Source: Actinomycetes bacterium (lineage in GTDB: Bacteria > Actinomycetota > Acidimicrobiia > Acidimicrobiales > RAAP-2). From it: a DNA stretch of 5,939 bases. The stretch spans positions 1 through 5,939 of the forward strand of contig JAJZYE010000062.1 of the NCBI GenBank assembly GCA_021806055.1, read 5' to 3'. The translations under genes were made by a program, and so were the position numbers. The notes under the pieces are model-generated. The model did not search any database. It saw only the letters and a list, made by a program, of their open reading frames with translations, and was not told the DNA's origin. This document shows positions 1 to 5,917 of the stretch, piece by piece (position 1 is the first letter of the stretch; each line of letters begins with the position of its first letter).

Positions 1-314
1 GAGCCCGTAGCGAAGACCACCAGCCCCCCCACGAACACCCTCTTGCGTCCGAGGTGATCGCCCAGCGACCCGGCGATGAGCAGGAGGCCGGCCAGCACCA
101 CAACGTAGGCGTCGACGATCCACTGCAGTTGCGCCGCGTCCACGTGCAGCGTGGCGACGATGCGCGGGAGCGCCACGTTGAGAACCGTGCCGTCCAGGTT
201 GATGATCAGTACTGACAGGCACAGCACAGCCAGGATCGCCACCCGGCGCGGGGGTTGGGCGACACGCGGCGACGTGGTCGCCACGGGCGCGCGTGCTGTG
301 TCACGCGTCGCCAC
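1..314 (-). CDS. DHA2 (EmrB/QacA-like) MFS drug exporter, N-terminal part only
   Basis: Reading leftward from a GTG at 314, this encodes the first 104 residues of a proton-driven major facilitator exporter; the rest lies beyond the left edge. A basic, proline-rich cytoplasmic tail (residues 1-24) leads into transmembrane helix 1 (about 25-50), which holds the family signature LDGTVLNVALP (40-50). Helix 2 follows (about 66-81, WIVDAYVVVLAGLLLIAG), then the loop motif A, GSLGDHLGRKR (82-92), and the start of helix 3. The TM1 signature and the QWIVDAY segment are typical of 14-helix DHA2 pumps that export drugs, dyes or secondary metabolites from the cytoplasmic membrane. GTG 314 is preferred because GGAG lies 7 bases before it and no in-frame ATG occurs upstream. 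It is divergent from the nitronate monooxygenase-like gene, so the two may share control. The family call is firm; the substrate cannot be inferred. Confidence 0.88.
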   Translation of the reverse strand, partial: MATRDTARAPVATTSPRVAQPPRRVAILAVLCLSVLIINLDGTVLNVALPRIVATLHVDAAQLQWIVDAYVVVLAGLLLIAGSLGDHLGRKRVFVGGLVVFATG

Positions 315-498
315 TACCCGGCTCCGCGACGAGCGGGCGCGCACCGCCCCATCGCGCGAGCGGACGCTGATGACCGGTCCATCGAGCCTCCCCTCCCCTG
401 GGCAGGCTAGGTACCGCTCACGGTCCCCGCCCAGGGCAGAAAGTCCCACGAATGGGGCCGATCGTCGCACCACGGGCAAAGTAGGGCAGACTAGGGGC
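315..498. promoter_or_regulatory. Divergent intergenic region between MFS exporter and NMO-like gene
   Basis: This 184-base gap separates two divergent starts and should hold both promoters. On the minus strand TAGCCT (405-410) fits the actinobacterial TANNNT -10 pattern for the exporter; no convincing -35 is seen. On the plus strand CAGACT (487-492) lies 6 bases before GTG 499, which would suit a leaderless transcript, but it matches the -10 pattern only at the A and the final T. The region also carries the GGGCA repeats listed separately. Protein-coding sequence is unlikely: the open frame running through it on the plus strand is arginine/serine-rich and unlike the family N-terminus. Individual promoter calls are weak. 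Confidence 0.45.
400..495 (+). repeat. Clustered GGGCA repeats including an 11/12 direct repeat
   Basis: GGGCAGGCTAGG (400-411) and GGGCAGACTAGG (484-495) differ at one of 12 bases and start exactly 84 bases apart, about eight helical turns. Two shorter copies, GGGCAGA (434-440) and GGGCAAA (474-480), lie between them. The distal copy overlaps the candidate exporter -10 on the minus strand and the proximal copy overlaps the candidate -10 of the rightward gene. The repeats are read directly; a role as operator sites for a shared regulator is inference. Confidence 0.4.
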
Positions 499-1947
499 GT
501 GACCGTCGACGCGCCGCAAGTCCCGCACCCCTGGTTGATCCAGGGAGGAATGGGCATCGCGGTCTCCGGATGGCGTCTGGCCAGCACCGTCGCGCGCGTC
601 GGTCAGCTGGGCGTGGTGTCGGGCACCGGTATCGATAACGTCTTCGTGCGCCGCCTTCAAGACGAGGGGGCCGACGACGACCTGCGACGAGTGCTCGGCC
701 ACTTCCCCGTTCCGCGGTTGGTCGACGAAGTCCTCAGCCGTTTCGCGACCGTGCGCCGACGTCCGCGCGAGCCGTACCGAACGCTGCCGATGCTCACACA
801 CGACAGCCCCGCGGCGTCGTGGGACGTGCTCGTGCTCGCGGCATTCGCGGAGGTCGCCCTCGCCAAAGCCGGCCACAGTGGCCTCGTGGGCATCAACCTG
901 CTCACCAAAGTCCAGCTGCCGACCGCCGCCACCCTCTTCGGCGCCGTCCTGGCGGGCGTCGACTACGTCATCATGGGCGCCGGGGTCCCCACCCACATCC
1001 CCGGCCTCCTGGCGCGGCTCAGCCGCGGTGAAGCCGTCGACGAGCCCCTCACGGTGGCGACCGCGTCGGGTGAGCGCACCGACACCGTGCCGTTCGACCC
1101 CGCCTCCTACTCGCCCGCCTCACCCCTCGCCGCGCCGCGCTTCATCGCCGTCGTCTCGTCGCACGTGCTGGCCACCGCCCTCGCCCGACGCAGCAACGGG
1201 CCGGTACACGGATTCGTCGTCGAGCGGCCCTCCGCCGGAGGTCACAACGCCCCGCCCCGCGGACGAATGGAGACCGACGAGCAGGGCAATCCCATTTACG
1301 GCGATCGCGACCGCATCGATCTCGACGCGCTCGGCGAGCTCGGGCGGCCCTACTGGATTGCGGGCGGCATCACCACGCGCGACCAGGTGCGCGACGCGAT
1401 CAACCAGGGGGCAACCGGAGTCCAGGTCGGCACGCTGTTCGCCTACTGTCGCGAGTCGGGAATGGAGACGACGCTACGCGAACGGATTCTCTCCGCACTG
1501 GTGCAGGGACCACTGGAGGTACGGACCTCCACCACCGCGTCCTCGACCGGGTATCCGTTCAAGGTCGTGGTGGCCCCGGATACCGTCGCCGACGAGGAGG
1601 TGTACCACTCACGTCGTCGCCACTGCGACCTGGGCTACCTGCGCGAGGCCTACGAACTCCCCGACGGCACGCTTGGCTACCGGTGCGCCGCGGAGCCAGT
1701 GGCGAGTTACGTGCGAAAGGGCGGCGCGCGCGCGCGTACCGCGGACACCACCTGCCTGTGCAACGGCCTCATGGCGACGGCCGGATACGGTCAGTTCCGA
1801 TCGGGGGGACGCCAGGAGCCGCCGATCGTCACCAGCGGCGACGCGCTGGACCAAGTAGTCGCCCTGCTCGCCGGACGATCGTCCTACGGGGCTCTCGATG
1901 TCATCGAACACCTTCGACCGGATCGCACCCCTGATCACACCCACTGA
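499..1947 (+). CDS. Nitronate monooxygenase / 2-nitropropane dioxygenase-family FMN oxidoreductase
   Basis: This 482-residue protein belongs to the FMN-binding TIM-barrel family (COG2070) that includes nitronate monooxygenase, FabK and PfaD. Visible family features are the N-terminal QGGMG (15-19), which opens the barrel; ERPSAGGHN (242-250), with the conserved AGGH histidine at 249 near the flavin; and the phosphate-binding part AGGIT...GVQVGTLFAYC (288-317). It is about 120-160 residues longer than ordinary nitronate monooxygenases. The extra C-terminal part carries Cys376, Cys396, Cys419 and Cys421 (CDLGYLREAY, YRCAAEP, TCLCNGL). It has no signal peptide or membrane segment, so it is cytoplasmic. 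GTG 499 was chosen because VPHPWLIQGGMG follows closely; the frame stays open upstream to 151, but that part overlaps the divergent exporter. An ATG at 370 is a less likely alternative. The family is firm, but the reaction is not: longer homologs are mostly uncharacterised and may not act on nitronates. Its gene converges on the GH130 gene. Confidence 0.85.
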   Translation: MTVDAPQVPHPWLIQGGMGIAVSGWRLASTVARVGQLGVVSGTGIDNVFVRRLQDEGADDDLRRVLGHFPVPRLVDEVLSRFATVRRRPREPYRTLPMLTHDSPAASWDVLVLAAFAEVALAKAGHSGLVGINLLTKVQLPTAATLFGAVLAGVDYVIMGAGVPTHIPGLLARLSRGEAVDEPLTVATASGERTDTVPFDPASYSPASPLAAPRFIAVVSSHVLATALARRSNGPVHGFVVERPSAGGHNAPPRGRMETDEQGNPIYGDRDRIDLDALGELGRPYWIAGGITTRDQVRDAINQGATGVQVGTLFAYCRESGMETTLRERILSALVQGPLEVRTSTTASSTGYPFKVVVAPDTVADEEVYHSRRRHCDLGYLREAYELPDGTLGYRCAAEPVASYVRKGGARARTADTTCLCNGLMATAGYGQFRSGGRQEPPIVTSGDALDQVVALLAGRSSYGALDVIEHLRPDRTPDHTH

Positions 1948-1950
1948 TCT

Positions 1951-1964
1951 GCGCGATGCCGCGC
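1951..1964. terminator. Short GC hairpin between convergent genes
   Basis: GCGCG-ATGC-CGCGC forms a perfect 5-bp stem with a 4-base loop inside the 32-base gap between the stop codons at 1947 and 1980. A second, weaker pairing encloses it (TCTGC at 1948-1952 with GCAGA at 1968-1972). There is no T-tract on either side, so if it terminates transcription it does so inefficiently or with a factor. Its placement between convergent genes is the main support. Confidence 0.3.
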
Positions 1965-1979
1965 CGGGCAGAGACCGGC

Positions 1980-3470
1980 TCAGGCGACGGTACGCAACGC
2001 GTCGTCCACCGGCTCGAACGCCGCCAGTAGGTCGGTGATAGCCACCGTCGCGAAGCCCACCGCTTGATCGGCGACGCCGTAGGGGAGGTAGAGGCGCCCG
2101 GCGTGCACCAGCGAGCCGCACGAGTACACCACGTTCGGTACGTACCCGTCGCGCTCCGCAGGATCGGGCAACAGGAGCGGTCGACGCAACTGGGCCAGCA
2201 CCCGCGTCGGGTCGTCCAGGTCCAACAGCAGCGCGCCGATCCCGTAGGTTCGCATTGGGCCCACCCCGTGCGTGATAACCAGCCAGCCCTGCGCCAGTTC
2301 GATCGGTGAGCCACAGTTACCCAGCTGCAAGATCTCCCACGGATGCTGGGGTATCTGTGCCGGGGCCACCTCGTTCCAGCTGGTCAGCGAATCGGAGAAC
2401 GCGACCGCGTTGGTCTCGCGGTCGTGGCGCGACAGCGCGGTGAAACGTCCGTTCACCCGCCGGGGGAAGAACGCCAGACCCTTGTTGCTCGCCCCGATGC
2501 CCGACAGTGGCGACGAGTGGAAGGTCACGAAGTCACTCGTCTCGAGCAGCTGCTGGCGAACCGAGCGACCGTCAAATGCGGTGTACGACGCCAGGTAGCG
2601 CGTCACGCCGTCGTCATCGAACGCGACGAATCGGGCGTCCTCCATACCGCGCCGCTCCACGGGAGCCGTCGGCCAGAGGGTGCGTCGCGACACGTCCACG
2701 CGCTCGTCGAAGACCGCCTCGTACCACGACGCCGTCACCTGACGTACGAGGTCCACGACCTCGCGCGCGCCCGCGGCGTCGTCGCGAGCAGCCACGAAGT
2801 CAGCGAGCGAGCGCTCCAGCTCCTGCCAGGTGTAGTCGGGTGCGAGCCCCCCGAGAGCGGCGTGCAGGGTCACGTCGTCCTGGCCATGCTCGCGCAGGCT
2901 GGCCAGGAGCTCATCGCGGGGGGGCGTCGTCGCGGAGACCGACCCGACAACCGGATACGGCAGTGGATCGTTCATGCGCAGTTCGCCATCGGATCCGATC
3001 TCGCCGGTGCGAAAGCAGATCGACGAGTGATGCCCCTCGCCAATCGAGCGGTAGCTCACGATCACGCGCAGCGCGCCCGTCGCCAGACCTGACTGGTCGG
3101 GGTGGGCCACAATGCTGGGATTGGTCAGTGACGCTCCCTCGAGGGAGTACTCGTGCGTAAACGTGGCGCCGAGTAACTGACGCCGTTCGCGCGACAGTGT
3201 GGCGGCCAACTGCGGCGCCACCATCGACGCGTGGCGCTCGAAGACGTCGGCGAGGTCCTCGTGACGATGGGCGAAGCGGGCGAACAGTTCGCTCAGTGCG
3301 GCGTCGACGTCGTCATCGCTGAGCGCCATCACCCGCGCCACCGTCGTGTCCACGCGCCCTTCCCCTCCGCCCACCAACTCACTACCTGGTACGAAGAGAC
3401 GCGAAATCACCCGCGCCGAGTCGGCGCGAAGGTAGATCCCCGTACGGACCGCTAGAACTGGTTCGGTTAC
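1980..3470 (-). CDS. GH130-family beta-mannoside phosphorylase/glycosidase-like protein
   Basis: About 496 residues if read from 3470. GH130 enzymes are five-bladed beta-propellers that cleave beta-mannosides, usually by phosphorolysis. Residues counted from 3470: YLRADSARVISRLFVPG (about 13-29) and a helical N-terminal part, NPSIV (117-121), the catalytic-acid region GMEDARF (275-281, Asp278), NKGLAFFP (329-336), LSRHD (346-350), THGVG (400-404), LLDLDDP (415-421), PNVVYSCG (445-452) and YGVAD (464-468). A helix-rich stretch of about 75 residues (about 180-255) lies between the first propeller blade and the EDxR motif. No signal peptide is seen, so it is cytoplasmic. The start is uncertain: codon 3470 is GTA, overlapping the previous gene's TAA, with GAGGG nine bases before it. 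The first canonical in-frame start downstream is GTG 3410 (476 residues), which would remove the conserved LRADSAR and has no ribosome site. An ATG at 3638 only reads the neighbour's coding region out of frame. It is the last gene of the operon. The family call is strong; the substrate is unknown. Confidence 0.86.
   Translation of the reverse strand, partial: VTEPVLAVRTGIYLRADSARVISRLFVPGSELVGGGEGRVDTTVARVMALSDDDVDAALSELFARFAHRHEDLADVFERHASMVAPQLAATLSRERRQLLGATFTHEYSLEGASLTNPSIVAHPDQSGLATGALRVIVSYRSIGEGHHSSICFRTGEIGSDGELRMNDPLPYPVVGSVSATTPPRDELLASLREHGQDDVTLHAALGGLAPDYTWQELERSLADFVAARDDAAGAREVVDLVRQVTASWYEAVFDERVDVSRRTLWPTAPVERRGMEDARFVAFDDDGVTRYLASYTAFDGRSVRQQLLETSDFVTFHSSPLSGIGASNKGLAFFPRRVNGRFTALSRHDRETNAVAFSDSLTSWNEVAPAQIPQHPWEILQLGNCGSPIELAQGWLVITHGVGPMRTYGIGALLLDLDDPTRVLAQLRRPLLLPDPAERDGYVPNVVYSCGSLVHAGRLYLPYGVADQAVGFATVAITDLLAAFEPVDDALRTVA
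3412..3428. repeat. Perfect inverted repeat just before GTG 3410 in the GH130 frame
   Basis: CGCGCCGA-G-TCGGCGCG is a perfect palindrome with 8-base arms; as RNA it can fold as a 7-bp stem with a 3-base loop. In the mRNA it ends one base before GTG 3410 and fills the place where a ribosome binding site would be. It also encodes the conserved RADSAR stretch of the GH130 N-terminus, so it may simply reflect GC-rich codons. It argues against efficient unaided initiation at 3410. Confidence 0.5.
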
Positions 3471-3484
3471 GATGCGACACCCTC
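3467..3484 (-). promoter_or_regulatory. GTAA gene junction with upstream GAGGG ribosome-site candidate
   Basis: On the minus strand the GH130 reading frame passes through GTA (3470-3468), which overlaps the TAA stop (3469-3467) of the preceding gene. GAGGG (3484-3480) lies nine bases before GTA, a normal Shine-Dalgarno distance. A single G-to-A change would turn a standard GTGA overlap into this GTAA, keeping the stop but losing the start. Possible explanations are non-canonical initiation at GTA or ATC (3473), a degraded start, re-initiation downstream, or a base-calling error. The sequence alone cannot separate these. Confidence 0.45.
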
Positions 3485-4483
3485 GAGGAGACGTGCGTGT
3501 TGGAGCGTGGCGAGCAGAGCCAGCGTCGACTCGGCGCCCTGATTGAGGTTTGGTCCGTTTTGCGTGAGACCATCGTAGCCACCACCAGTGCCTTTGTCGT
3601 ACATAGGCACACCAATATCGTTCGCTCCCTCGAACCACCCGACCGCCATCTCCATCCCCTCACGCCACCGCTGATCACCGGTCAGGCGCCACGCGCTGGC
3701 GCACGCGTCGGCCAGAGCGGCCACCTCGATGGGCTGCTGATCGAAACTCGGACCACTCTCACCGGGACCGCGGCCGCCGACCGGGGTCACCGACAGGTGC
3801 GCCGCCGTCGACTCCACCCCGAGGAGCCACTCGAGTTGGGCGAGAGCGAGCTCGACGTGCTCCTCGCGTCCCAGGGCCCACGCCGCCTCCAACCTGGCCT
3901 GAGCGAGTACGGCGTTCGCGTAGGTGAGTCGAACCTCGGGCCAGCGCCACCGCACGTCGACCCACGGTCCCGACACCACTTCCAGCGCGTCGGCCAAGAG
4001 CTCTCGCGCCAGCCGGTGCGACGGTTCGTGACGGAGAACCTCGAAGGCGCCGAGTGCGGCGAGGGCCGTCGCTCGCGTCCACGGCGAACGGATCTGGGCA
4101 CCGTGCTCGAACACGTCGAGGGCCACGTGGCGATCGGCCTCATCGCTCGCGCGCGCCGCCGCGGTTCCCGCACCCCAGAGCAGGCGGCCCCAGCAGTCCT
4201 CCGCCGTCCAGTCTCCCCGCCAGTGACCGCGATAGTCGCGGCGGTTGCGGCAGCGCCCATCCGGATGCTGCGCCTGTGCGAGGAAGCGGAGTGAGCCACT
4301 GAGCAGATCGCGCAACGGCCCCGAACTCGCGCCCTCGCGAGCCACGACGACCACCACGCGGGCCACGTCGTCCGTACAGTACCCGTGCTCCAGGCGCGGC
4401 GTCGCGAAACGCGCGTGCTCGAACGTACCTACCTCGTCCGACATCGCGATCAGGTGGGCGAAGTTCACCCCGGGCGCCGTCAT
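3467..4483 (-). CDS. Six-hairpin (alpha/alpha) glycosidase-like protein
   Basis: This 338-residue soluble protein is rich in repeated helical hairpins and resembles the six-hairpin glycosidase superfamily. Conserved-looking motifs are HGYCTDDVAR (33-42), EDCWGR (95-100), WPEVRLTYANAVL (181-193), FDQQPIEV (247-254), GGYDGL (301-306) and NQGAESTLA (314-322). The acidic residues Asp38, Asp39, Glu95, Asp96 and Glu318 are candidates for an active site. From memory of the family, this HARF/YxxP...GYCTDDxAR module often forms the C-terminal half of long GT4 glycosyltransferases; here it is a separate gene. Its ATG overlaps the stop of the glycosyltransferase gene (ATGA, 4483-4480), indicating translational coupling. 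Its TAA stop overlaps the GH130 frame at the GTAA junction. No signal peptide or membrane helix is seen. It could hydrolyse or epimerise a sugar or only bind glycan; no biochemical function can be assigned. Confidence 0.72.
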   Translation of the reverse strand: MTAPGVNFAHLIAMSDEVGTFEHARFATPRLEHGYCTDDVARVVVVVAREGASSGPLRDLLSGSLRFLAQAQHPDGRCRNRRDYRGHWRGDWTAEDCWGRLLWGAGTAAARASDEADRHVALDVFEHGAQIRSPWTRATALAALGAFEVLRHEPSHRLARELLADALEVVSGPWVDVRWRWPEVRLTYANAVLAQARLEAAWALGREEHVELALAQLEWLLGVESTAAHLSVTPVGGRGPGESGPSFDQQPIEVAALADACASAWRLTGDQRWREGMEMAVGWFEGANDIGVPMYDKGTGGGYDGLTQNGPNLNQGAESTLALLATLQHARLLEGVAS

Positions 4484-5655
4484 GAGACGTGCGCCACCTC
4501 ACGGTCCACCAATGAGTCGATCAGGCCCTGGTACCGCGACGCCACCGCATCCCAGCTAAGGGTGGGGGCCACGCGTGCGGCCTCCGCACGCATCGCGGCC
4601 GAGGTGGCCGGCTCGGTCAAGATGCGCCGCAGCGCGAACGCCATGGACGCGACATCGCCCTGGTCCACGATGAGGCCAGCGCCCGACGACAGCAGCTCGA
4701 CCGCGTGGGGGAAGGCGGTCGCCACGACGGGTCGACCCGCCGCAACAGCGTCCACCAGCACCCCCGACGTGGCCTGCTCGCGCGAGTCGTAGGGCAGGAT
4801 AACCACGTCGGCGCTCACGATTAGTTGTTCGAGCGAGTCGAGCGAGCGGTACGAGTTGTCGAACTCCACCATCGACCCGGCGTGCCGCTCGCGCACGCGA
4901 CGCTCCAGCGAGCGGCGGTACGCGTCGCCCGACGTCGCCAGCACCTTGGGATGCGTGCGCCCGGCCACCACGTAACGAGGACGAGGAACCAAGTCGCGCA
5001 GCGTCGCCACCGCGTCGATCGCCCACTCGATCCCCTTGCCCGGTCCAATCAACCCCCAGGTCAGTATGAGGGGTCGCGCCGTACGCGCAGGTGCCGTGCT
5101 TAGCATCACCATTGCCCCGTGAGGGATGACGCTGATCGAGGTGGCGCCCACGTCGTACACCTCGCCCAAAGTGGCCCGCGCAGTGCACGACATCACCACC
5201 ACCTCATCGGAACGGCGCACGACCTCGTTGAGCACCCAGCGCTGGTGGTCGCTCGGGTGCGGTAGCACGGTGTGCAAGATCGTGATGATCGGTACCCGAA
5301 CTCCTTGCATCACGGACAGGATGTCCTCGCCGTCCGCGCCGCCGTAGAGACCGTACTCGTGCTGAATCACGGCCACGTCGCGGCGATTGAGTGCCCGCAC
5401 GGCCGAGGCGATCGTCGAGCGATCCGATGCCACGAGGGTGCCCACGATGGGAACGGCACTCGTCGTCGGAGCTGGTTCGGGCGTATCCAGCACCCGGACC
5501 ACCGAACACGCCACCTCGTTGCGCCTGAGCGCGGTCGCCAGGGCAGTGGTGAAGGTGGCGATGCCGCACGGCGTTGGCAGGGCCGTGCTCACGAATCCCA
5601 CCGACACGACGCGTCGCGACACCCCTGTGTGTCCCAGTTCCTCGTGAGTACCCAC
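4480..5655 (-). CDS. GT4-family glycosyltransferase (GT-B fold)
   Basis: This 391-residue enzyme probably transfers a sugar from a nucleotide-sugar donor in the cytoplasm. Counted from GTG 5655, the N-terminal Rossmann domain has PCGIATFT (29-36), an acceptor-side loop, and QHEYG (98-102). The donor domain begins near IPHGA (177-181) and GLIGPGKGIEW (201-211), and ends with the nucleotide-sugar loop EQATSGVLVDAVAAGRPVVAT (293-313). The usual second Glu of the GT4 E-x7-E motif is replaced: only an Asp sits near that position, and SGxL resembles the SSGTLAYA variant seen in GT4 proteins joined to six-hairpin domains. GTG 5655 is chosen for its strong GGAGGTGA ribosome site. Upstream ATGs at 5733 and 5769 would translate the likely promoter and leader; GTG 5622 is a possible shorter start. 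It is the first gene of the operon and overlaps the next by ATGA. The donor could be GDP-mannose, given the GH130 partner, but that is inference. Confidence 0.85.
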   Translation of the reverse strand: MGTHEELGHTGVSRRVVSVGFVSTALPTPCGIATFTTALATALRRNEVACSVVRVLDTPEPAPTTSAVPIVGTLVASDRSTIASAVRALNRRDVAVIQHEYGLYGGADGEDILSVMQGVRVPIITILHTVLPHPSDHQRWVLNEVVRRSDEVVVMSCTARATLGEVYDVGATSISVIPHGAMVMLSTAPARTARPLILTWGLIGPGKGIEWAIDAVATLRDLVPRPRYVVAGRTHPKVLATSGDAYRRSLERRVRERHAGSMVEFDNSYRSLDSLEQLIVSADVVILPYDSREQATSGVLVDAVAAGRPVVATAFPHAVELLSSGAGLIVDQGDVASMAFALRRILTEPATSAAMRAEAARVAPTLSWDAVASRYQGLIDSLVDREVAHVS

Positions 5656-5656
5656 G

Positions 5657-5664
5657 TCACCTCC
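5657..5664 (-). promoter_or_regulatory. Strong ribosome binding site for the glycosyltransferase
   Basis: GGAGGTGA, complementary to the 16S rRNA 3' end over eight bases, lies one base before GTG 5655. The GGAGG core is four bases from the start, somewhat close, but no other in-frame start candidate has comparable complementarity. It decides the start in favour of 5655 over ATG 5733 and ATG 5769. Confidence 0.65.
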
Positions 5665-5755
5665 ACGGTCAAGAGCCGTCGAGCCCGAACGAGCGACAGG
5701 CCCCGGGCCGTCCACTCGAACTTGTCGTCTCATCAAGAAAAATGTTTCAAAGTCA

Positions 5756-5764
5756 ATTGTACCA
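5756..5764 (-). promoter_or_regulatory. Extended -10 promoter for the three-gene operon
   Basis: On the minus strand TGGTACAAT gives an extended -10 (TGn plus TACAAT) inside an AT-rich island (5731-5762) that stands out from the GC-rich surroundings. The -35 match is poor (CGGACG at 5785-5780 with an 18-base spacer), as is common with extended -10 promoters. A start near 5750 would leave a leader of about 95 bases before GTG 5655. No riboswitch-like structure is recognisable in this leader. Confidence 0.5.
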
Positions 5765-5842
5765 GTCACCGCACTGCTTCGTCCGGGCCACCGCCGCGAG
5801 CCGACCCGTCACCGTGACCGGAGGGCCAGTCGACGCCGCTCC

Positions 5843-5864
5843 CACCTCATTGGGCTCACCTCAT
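5843..5864. repeat. Direct repeat CACCTCAT, two copies
   Basis: CACCTCAT occurs at 5843-5850 and 5857-5864, start-to-start distance 14 bases. On the minus strand it reads ATGAGGTG. The location between divergent promoters is suggestive of a regulator site, but two 8-base copies are weak evidence. Confidence 0.3.
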
Positions 5865-5894
5865 CAGGTCCGGCGCCGCCCGCGGCACCGTTCA

Positions 5895-5908
5895 CGCCCC
5901 CGGGGGCG
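5895..5908. repeat. Perfect 14-base palindrome CGCCCCCGGGGGCG
   Basis: CGCCCCC and GGGGGCG are perfect inverted arms with no spacer. The palindrome ends three bases before the -10 candidate at 5912, so it would lie in the -35/-10 spacer of the rightward promoter, where a bound protein could block polymerase. GC-rich DNA makes chance palindromes more likely. Confidence 0.4.
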
Positions 5909-5911
5909 CCC

Positions 5912-5917
5912 TAACGT
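5912..5917 (+). promoter_or_regulatory. -10 element TAACGT for a leaderless rightward gene
   Basis: TAACGT fits the actinobacterial TANNNT -10 pattern. Seven bases separate it from GTG 5925, so transcription would begin at or beside the G of the start codon, giving a leaderless mRNA. No Shine-Dalgarno sequence precedes the GTG, which agrees with this. No good -35 is seen. Confidence 0.45.

Noticed and set aside
151..498. Open upstream extension of the nitronate monooxygenase frame, including ATG 370
   Set aside because: It overlaps the divergent exporter's coding sequence and encodes an arginine/serine-rich stretch unlike the family N-terminus; family-like sequence begins just after GTG 499.
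418..996. Minus-strand frame antisense to the nitronate monooxygenase gene
   Set aside because: It opposes strongly conserved family motifs and shows no domain of its own.
2343..3092. Long plus-strand frame antisense to the GH130 gene
   Set aside because: No recognisable motifs, and long antisense frames are expected in GC-rich genes with third-position GC bias.
3471..3638. Upstream ATG (3638) start for the GH130 frame
   Set aside because: Those codons read the six-hairpin gene's C-terminus in another frame, and that gene's own NQGAESTLA motif shows which frame is real.
3497..4294. Plus-strand 265-codon frame antisense to the six-hairpin gene
   Set aside because: Arg/Pro-rich shadow of a real gene, without motifs or a ribosome site that I can see.
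5656..5769. ATG 5769 and ATG 5733 starts for the glycosyltransferase
   Set aside because: ATG 5769 lies upstream of the extended -10 and ATG 5733 has no ribosome site; the extra residues do not resemble a GT4 N-terminus.
5808..5818. GTCAC-C-GTGAC inverted repeat as an operator
   Set aside because: Only 5-base arms that do not extend; expected by chance at this GC content, so noted only within the intergenic entry.
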